Assembly: GCA_946183365.1 (NCBI GenBank)
Contig: CAMHAH010000015.1
Coordinates: 1 to 64,000, forward strand
Direction: 5' to 3'
Length of the DNA: 64,000 bases
Source of the DNA: an uncultured Clostridia bacterium
GTDB taxonomy: Bacteria > Bacillota > Clostridia > Oscillospirales > Acutalibacteraceae
Made by a program: the position numbers and the translations under genes
Shown here: positions 59,990 to 64,000 of the stretch, piece after piece
Layout of the letters: each line of letters starts with the position of its first letter
Position numbering within the stretch: the first letter of the stretch is position 1
Notes under the pieces: model-generated
What the model was told of the DNA's origin: nothing
Seen by the model: the letters and a program-made list of their open reading frames with translations, nothing else
The model's database searches: none

Positions 59990-62341
59990 ATGATGAACAG
60001 ACATTATCGCACACTTGAACTCGATAAGATACTCGATATGCTCGCCGAAGAGACCTCTATTGACGAGGCGGGCGAGCTGGCTCATAAGACAGAGCCGCAA
60101 TTCACCCTCGATAAGGTCGAGCCGCTGCTGACGCAGACTGAGGACGCCCATATGCTTATCGGGCGCTTCGGCGCGCCGTCCTTCGGCGGTATATCGAACG
60201 TCACAAATCCCCTGCGCAGAGCCGAGGCGGGTGGCTGTCTGAACACCTCAGAGCTGCTCTCGATAGCAAGGGCGCTGAGGGTGATAAAGGGCGTGAGGGA
60301 CTGGCACTCTCACTGCTCGGGAGTGAGCACCTCTCTCGACGGATACTTCCGTATCTTATACACCAACCCTAATTTAAGCGACCGCATCACCTCATGTATC
60401 ATCGGCGCCGACGAGATATCCGACGGAGCCTCGAGAGAGCTCTCAGAGATACGCCGCAAGATGCGTATAGCCGCGTCAAAGGCGCGCGAGACCTTAGAGA
60501 AGATAATCCACTCAACCACCTATCAGAAGTATCTGCAGGAGGCTATAATCACCCAGCGCGACGGCAGGTATGTAGTGCCCGTCAAGCAGGAGTTCCGCTC
60601 ACAGGTAGCGGGTCTGGTACACGACACCTCATCCTCGGGCAACACGGTATTCATAGAGCCGATGGGCGTGGTCAACGCCAACAATGATATCCGCGTCTTA
60701 AAGGGCGACGAGGAGAAAGAGATAGAGCGAATACTCTTTGAGCTGAGCGGTCTGTGCGCGGGCTGCGCGACGGATATAATCGAGAGCTACAAGACCCTCG
60801 TCGAGCTCAACCTCATCTTCGCCAAGGCTCATCTGGCATATAAAATGAAGGCTGTCCGACCGATAATGAACGACAGCGGTATCATCGAGCTGAAAGCCGC
60901 CAGACATCCGCTGATACCAAAGGACAGGGTGGTGCCTACCGATATTCGGCTGGGCGGGGACTTCGACACTCTGGTCATAACCGGCCCCAACACCGGCGGC
61001 AAGACAGTATGTCTCAAGACCCTCGGTCTGCTGACGCTGATGGCGATGTGCGGCATGATGATACCCGCCTCAGACAACTCACGGCTGTCGGTGTTCCGCA
61101 GAGTGCTTGTGGATATCGGCGACGAACAGAGCATAGAACAGAGCCTGTCCACCTTCTCGGCTCATATCACTAATATAATCGGCATAATCAAGCTTACCAA
61201 CCGCTCGACCCTCGCCGTGATAGACGAGCTCGGAGCGGGTACCGACCCCGTAGAGGGCGCAGCTCTCGCTGTAGCCATACTCGAGAAGCTCAGAGAACGC
61301 GGGGCTAAGATCGCCGCTACCACCCATTATTCGGAGCTCAAGGAATACGCGCTCAAGACCGACGGCGTAGAGAACGGCTGCTGTGAATTCGATGTGACCA
61401 CCCTGCGGCCGACTTATAAGCTGCTCATAGGCGTGCCCGGTAAGAGCAACGCCTTCGCTATCTCAAAGCGTTTAGGCATGGATGACGACGTCATAAACAG
61501 GGCGAGAGAGCTGACCTCTACAGAGAGCCGCCAGTTCGAGAACGTGGTCGAGAGCCTCGAGGTAAGCCGGAAGGAGCTGTCGGACGAGCTCGAGAGAGCC
61601 CGACAGGCTACCGCCGCGGCTCAGCAAAAGCAGGCTGAGGCTGAGAAAGCCCTTGAGCGCGCTAAAGCCGACGCCAAGCGTGAGATAGATATGGCGAAGC
61701 ACAAGGCTCAGGAGCTCGCCGCCAAGACCCGGGCTCAGGCGTACGCCATCATCGACGAGCTCGAACAGGCTAAAAAGCAGAAGAAATATGAGGCTGAACA
61801 AAAGTCGAAGTTCAAATCGGGCATGAAGGAGCTTGAAGAGACAGCCGACCCGATAAAGGAGAGCGAAAAGGGCGACTACAAGCTGCCCAGAGAGCTGAAG
61901 ATCGGCGACAACGTCCTCATATTCGATATAGACAAAAAGGCTGTCGTACTCGAGAAGCCCGAGAAGGGCACCGTTCTGGTACAGGCAGGCATAATAAAAA
62001 CGCGCGTAAGGCTCGATAACCTGCGCCTGCTCGACGACAACAAGGTCACAGTACCCAAGCGCCGCGAGCGCACCGTGACCAAGGATGTCAACGCCGTGGT
62101 ACGCAACGAGATAGACGTGCGCGGACAGACCGCCGACGAGGCTGTGCTGAACGTTGACCAAGCTATCGACAGCTGTGTGCTGTCAAACGTAAATATGCTC
62201 ACGATCATCCACGGCAAGGGCACAGGCGTGCTCCGCTCTGAGATACAGAGGTATCTTCGCCATCATAAGGCGGTCAAGAGCTTCCGCTTAGGCACCTTCG
62301 GCGAGGGTGAGAGCGGAGTTACCATAGTAGAGCTTAAATAG
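59990..62341 (+). CDS. mutS2: Endonuclease/ribosome rescue factor MutS2
   Basis: The product has 783 residues and the MutS2 layout: MutS-like helical core, ATPase with TGPNTGGKTVCLKT near 332 and DELGAGTDPVEGAALAVAIL, a long coiled-coil insert (about 515-640, rich in A/K/E/R), and a C-terminal Smr domain (about 705-780) with NEIDVRGQTADEAVLNVDQ and IIHGKGTGVLR. In Bacillus it acts on collided ribosomes and in limiting recombination. The ATG has AAGGA upstream. A short shine-through from recO makes co-transcription likely. Confidence 0.95.
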   Translation: MMNRHYRTLELDKILDMLAEETSIDEAGELAHKTEPQFTLDKVEPLLTQTEDAHMLIGRFGAPSFGGISNVTNPLRRAEAGGCLNTSELLSIARALRVIKGVRDWHSHCSGVSTSLDGYFRILYTNPNLSDRITSCIIGADEISDGASRELSEIRRKMRIAASKARETLEKIIHSTTYQKYLQEAIITQRDGRYVVPVKQEFRSQVAGLVHDTSSSGNTVFIEPMGVVNANNDIRVLKGDEEKEIERILFELSGLCAGCATDIIESYKTLVELNLIFAKAHLAYKMKAVRPIMNDSGIIELKAARHPLIPKDRVVPTDIRLGGDFDTLVITGPNTGGKTVCLKTLGLLTLMAMCGMMIPASDNSRLSVFRRVLVDIGDEQSIEQSLSTFSAHITNIIGIIKLTNRSTLAVIDELGAGTDPVEGAALAVAILEKLRERGAKIAATTHYSELKEYALKTDGVENGCCEFDVTTLRPTYKLLIGVPGKSNAFAISKRLGMDDDVINRARELTSTESRQFENVVESLEVSRKELSDELERARQATAAAQQKQAEAEKALERAKADAKREIDMAKHKAQELAAKTRAQAYAIIDELEQAKKQKKYEAEQKSKFKSGMKELEETADPIKESEKGDYKLPRELKIGDNVLIFDIDKKAVVLEKPEKGTVLVQAGIIKTRVRLDNLRLLDDNKVTVPKRRERTVTKDVNAVVRNEIDVRGQTADEAVLNVDQAIDSCVLSNVNMLTIIHGKGTGVLRSEIQRYLRHHKAVKSFRLGTFGEGESGVTIVELK

Positions 62342-62391
62342 CCACTGATTAACACAGTATCAGTCATAATACAATCACAAAGGATCAGATA

Positions 62392-63255
62392 ATGAAAAGG
62401 ATATCGGTACTGCTGTTGCTGGCGGTGTTATTTTTGACAGGCTGCGCGAAATCTGTCGAAAGCACGACACCCGATCAGCCATCATCCCCCGACCAAGCGG
62501 CCACTCAGGACGAGAGCCTGCGTCAGGTGACCGAGCCGAAGGCTGAGCCCGCGGCTCAGCCCGCCGTGAGCGAACCCGAACCGCTCACCGTCGAGACGGT
62601 CAATAAAGCGGAAGCACTCTCTCTGTCAAAATACAACAGAATACTCAACAACAGGGATATATCCGAAAGAGCCGAGCTTGACGCCGCCGAGATATACCAA
62701 TACCCCGAGCTGCCGTCGGGCTGTGAGGCTGTAGCCCTGACCATAGCCCTCGACTGCCTCGGCTATAAGCTCGAAAAGACCGATATCGCCGACAAATACA
62801 TGGAGTACGGTGACAGCTTTGTATATACATACTGCGGCGATCCTTATCAGCAATACGGCGCGGGCATCTATCCGCCGGGGCTTGTGACCACCGCTCAGAA
62901 TTTCATAAACGATACGGGAGCGAAGATATACCCCGTAGATACCACCGGGCTTACCATAGACGAGCTGTACAGCTTCATCGACGCGGGATATCCCGTTGTG
63001 GTATGGACTACCGTCTACATGAACTATCCCTATTTCGACGGCGGAGAGAGCTACAACGGTATCTACTATCCGTGGTATGACCTCGAGCACTGCGTATGTA
63101 TGTACGGCTATGACAAAGAATATGACGAGGTCATGATTTCCGACCCTCAGCGCGGGAAGATATCCGTCAGCGCCACAGATTTCTCAAAGATATACGACGA
63201 GATAGGCCGGTTCTCGATGGTTCTGATAGACACAAAAGATATACAGGGAGAATAA
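62392..63255 (+). CDS. Lipoprotein with C39-like cysteine peptidase domain
   Basis: The 287-residue product has lipobox LTGC (Cys18), a Gln/Pro/Ala tether (about 22-65) and a C39_2-type domain from about residue 98. The catalytic set is Cys111 in LPSGCEAVALTIALDCLGY, His233 in DLEHCVCMYGYDK and Asp251 in MISDPQRGKI. These match the order seen in the 1165-residue secreted protein at 38651-42148, so the two are related at the fold level. It probably cleaves or binds surface peptides; a pure structural role is possible. It lies 50 bases after mutS2. Confidence 0.8.
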   Translation: MKRISVLLLLAVLFLTGCAKSVESTTPDQPSSPDQAATQDESLRQVTEPKAEPAAQPAVSEPEPLTVETVNKAEALSLSKYNRILNNRDISERAELDAAEIYQYPELPSGCEAVALTIALDCLGYKLEKTDIADKYMEYGDSFVYTYCGDPYQQYGAGIYPPGLVTTAQNFINDTGAKIYPVDTTGLTIDELYSFIDAGYPVVVWTTVYMNYPYFDGGESYNGIYYPWYDLEHCVCMYGYDKEYDEVMISDPQRGKISVSATDFSKIYDEIGRFSMVLIDTKDIQGE

Positions 63256-63257
63256 CT

Positions 63258-63728
63258 ATGTTCAGAGATATGCGCCGCTTCAAACAGCAGCTCAGCGGCG
63301 AAGAATGTGAAAGGCTGTTGATACAAGGCAAGCGCGGAGTGCTCGCGGTGCTCGGCGACGGAGGTTATCCGTACACCGTGCCGCTGAACTATATATACGA
63401 CGGCGGGCGCCTGTACTTTCACGCAGCCCTGCAGGGTCATAAGCTCGACGCGGTAAGGGCATATGATAAGGCTTCTTTCTGCGTTTTAGACGAAGGCGAG
63501 CTCAGCGACGACGGCTGGTCATACTACTTTAACAGCGTTGTGGCGTTCGGCAGGATAAGAGAGATATCCGACCCTGCCGAAAAGGAGCAGAAGCTAAGGT
63601 TATTAGGTAAAAAGTACTTTCCGACCGAGGATATGGTCGAGAGCGATATACAGAAGAACGCCGCGCGATGTATAGTGCTTGAGCTCAAAGCCGAACATAT
63701 AACAGGCAAGCGCGTGCATGAGCGCTGA
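63258..63728 (+). CDS. Pyridoxamine 5'-phosphate oxidase-like flavoprotein (NimA type)
   Basis: The 156-residue protein has a split-barrel FMN-binding fold: GKRGVLAVLGDGGYPYTVPL, NYIYDGGRLYFHAALQGHKL and SVVAFGRIREI. This is the 5-nitroimidazole-resistance-type (Nim) family, often a general reductase rather than a resistance factor. It begins two bases after the lipoprotein stop, so both are likely translated from one mRNA. Its substrate is unknown. Confidence 0.8.
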   Translation: MFRDMRRFKQQLSGEECERLLIQGKRGVLAVLGDGGYPYTVPLNYIYDGGRLYFHAALQGHKLDAVRAYDKASFCVLDEGELSDDGWSYYFNSVVAFGRIREISDPAEKEQKLRLLGKKYFPTEDMVESDIQKNAARCIVLELKAEHITGKRVHER

Positions 63729-63786
63729 TAGATAATAGAAATCACAAAAATCAATTTATCATATGCAACCTTAAGGAGATGATCCT

Positions 63787-64000
63787 GTGAACCCGAAGAT
63801 GAAAGAGCTGCGCTCAAAGGCTATGGCTCTGCCCCTTCAGCCGGGCGTATATATAATGAAGAACAAGCACGGGGATATAATCTATATCGGCAAGGCAAAG
63901 AAGCTCAAGAACCGCGTCAGCCAGTACTTCGGCTCACAGAACAACCATACCGAAAAGGTGCGCCGGATGGTAGACAACGTAGACGACTTCGAGTACATCA
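63787..64000 (+). CDS. uvrC: Excinuclease ABC subunit C (partial, runs off window)
   Basis: The frame starts at a GTG behind AAGGAG and gives (M)NPKMKELRSKAMALPLQPG, then VYIMKNKHGDIIYIGKAKKL and VSQYFGSQNNHTEKVRRMV. This is the GIY-YIG nuclease domain at the UvrC N-terminus, which makes the 3' incision in nucleotide excision repair. Only the first 71 codons are in the window. Confidence 0.92.
   Translation, partial: MNPKMKELRSKAMALPLQPGVYIMKNKHGDIIYIGKAKKLKNRVSQYFGSQNNHTEKVRRMVDNVDDFEYI

Overview
The window looks like a chromosomal segment of a gut Ruminococcus-type bacterium (Oscillospiraceae, Clostridia). Evidence: Firmicutes gene blocks (phoH-ybeY-era, ylxM-ffh-rpsP-khpA, yqzL-recO-mutS2, feoA-feoA-feoB), strong AGGAGG-type ribosome binding sites, sigma-A promoters with 16-18 bp spacers, and secreted proteins with a type I dockerin, a CBM26-like starch-binding module, a cohesin-like domain and many fibronectin-like repeats, as in Ruminococcus starch/fibre degraders. 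No tRNA, rRNA or CRISPR array is complete in the window; the species is not determined.

Positions 1 to about 5400 form an AT-rich accessory island unlike the GC-richer remainder. It holds the N-terminal part of a calcineurin-like metallophosphoesterase, a 595-residue two-TM coiled-coil protein, a cysteine-rich protein between two imperfect ~120 bp direct repeats, a 23-base tRNA-3'-end-like sequence followed by a terminator (probable attachment-site scar), and a 5'-truncated tyrosine integrase that has lost its second catalytic arginine. This looks like several integrative elements accreted at one site and partly decayed.

Positions 5.5-17.6 kb: an ABC exporter operon, a sodium-coupled symporter, a secreted CBM26/dockerin protein, a divergent LysR / alpha-beta hydrolase pair with a visible LysR box, and an operon for cysteine desulfurase, Fe-S scaffold and O-acetylhomoserine sulfhydrylase behind a consensus promoter covered by a palindrome. 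Positions 17.7-26.2 kb: two copies of a MITE-like repeat, an ATP-grasp protein, pckA, a stand-alone trpB, and the ferrous iron uptake operon (feoA, feoA, feoB, small Cys-rich partner) carrying three DtxR-type operators. Positions 26.5-38.5 kb: an EF-G paralogue with a degenerate G4 motif, a membrane protein/HTH pair under three copies of one palindrome, a DMT transporter, a split 2-hydroxyacyl-CoA dehydratase activase, and thyA plus a DHFR with an unexplained C-terminal extension.

Positions 38.6-47.8 kb are a cell-surface region: two large secreted proteins built from the same ~86-residue repeat (one ending in a C39-like peptidase, one starting with a cohesin-like domain) flank a DUF3783 gene, a Big2/YARHG lipoprotein and an O-antigen-ligase-like protein. 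Positions 47.9-64 kb are mostly core genes: a frameshifted YgjP-type metallopeptidase, pyk, a DMT transporter, citrate synthase, phoH-ybeY-era, a lipoprotein, ylxM-ffh-rpsP-khpA, yqzL-recO-mutS2, a C39-like lipoprotein, a NimA-like flavoprotein and the start of uvrC. All family assignments come from reading motifs; no search was run.
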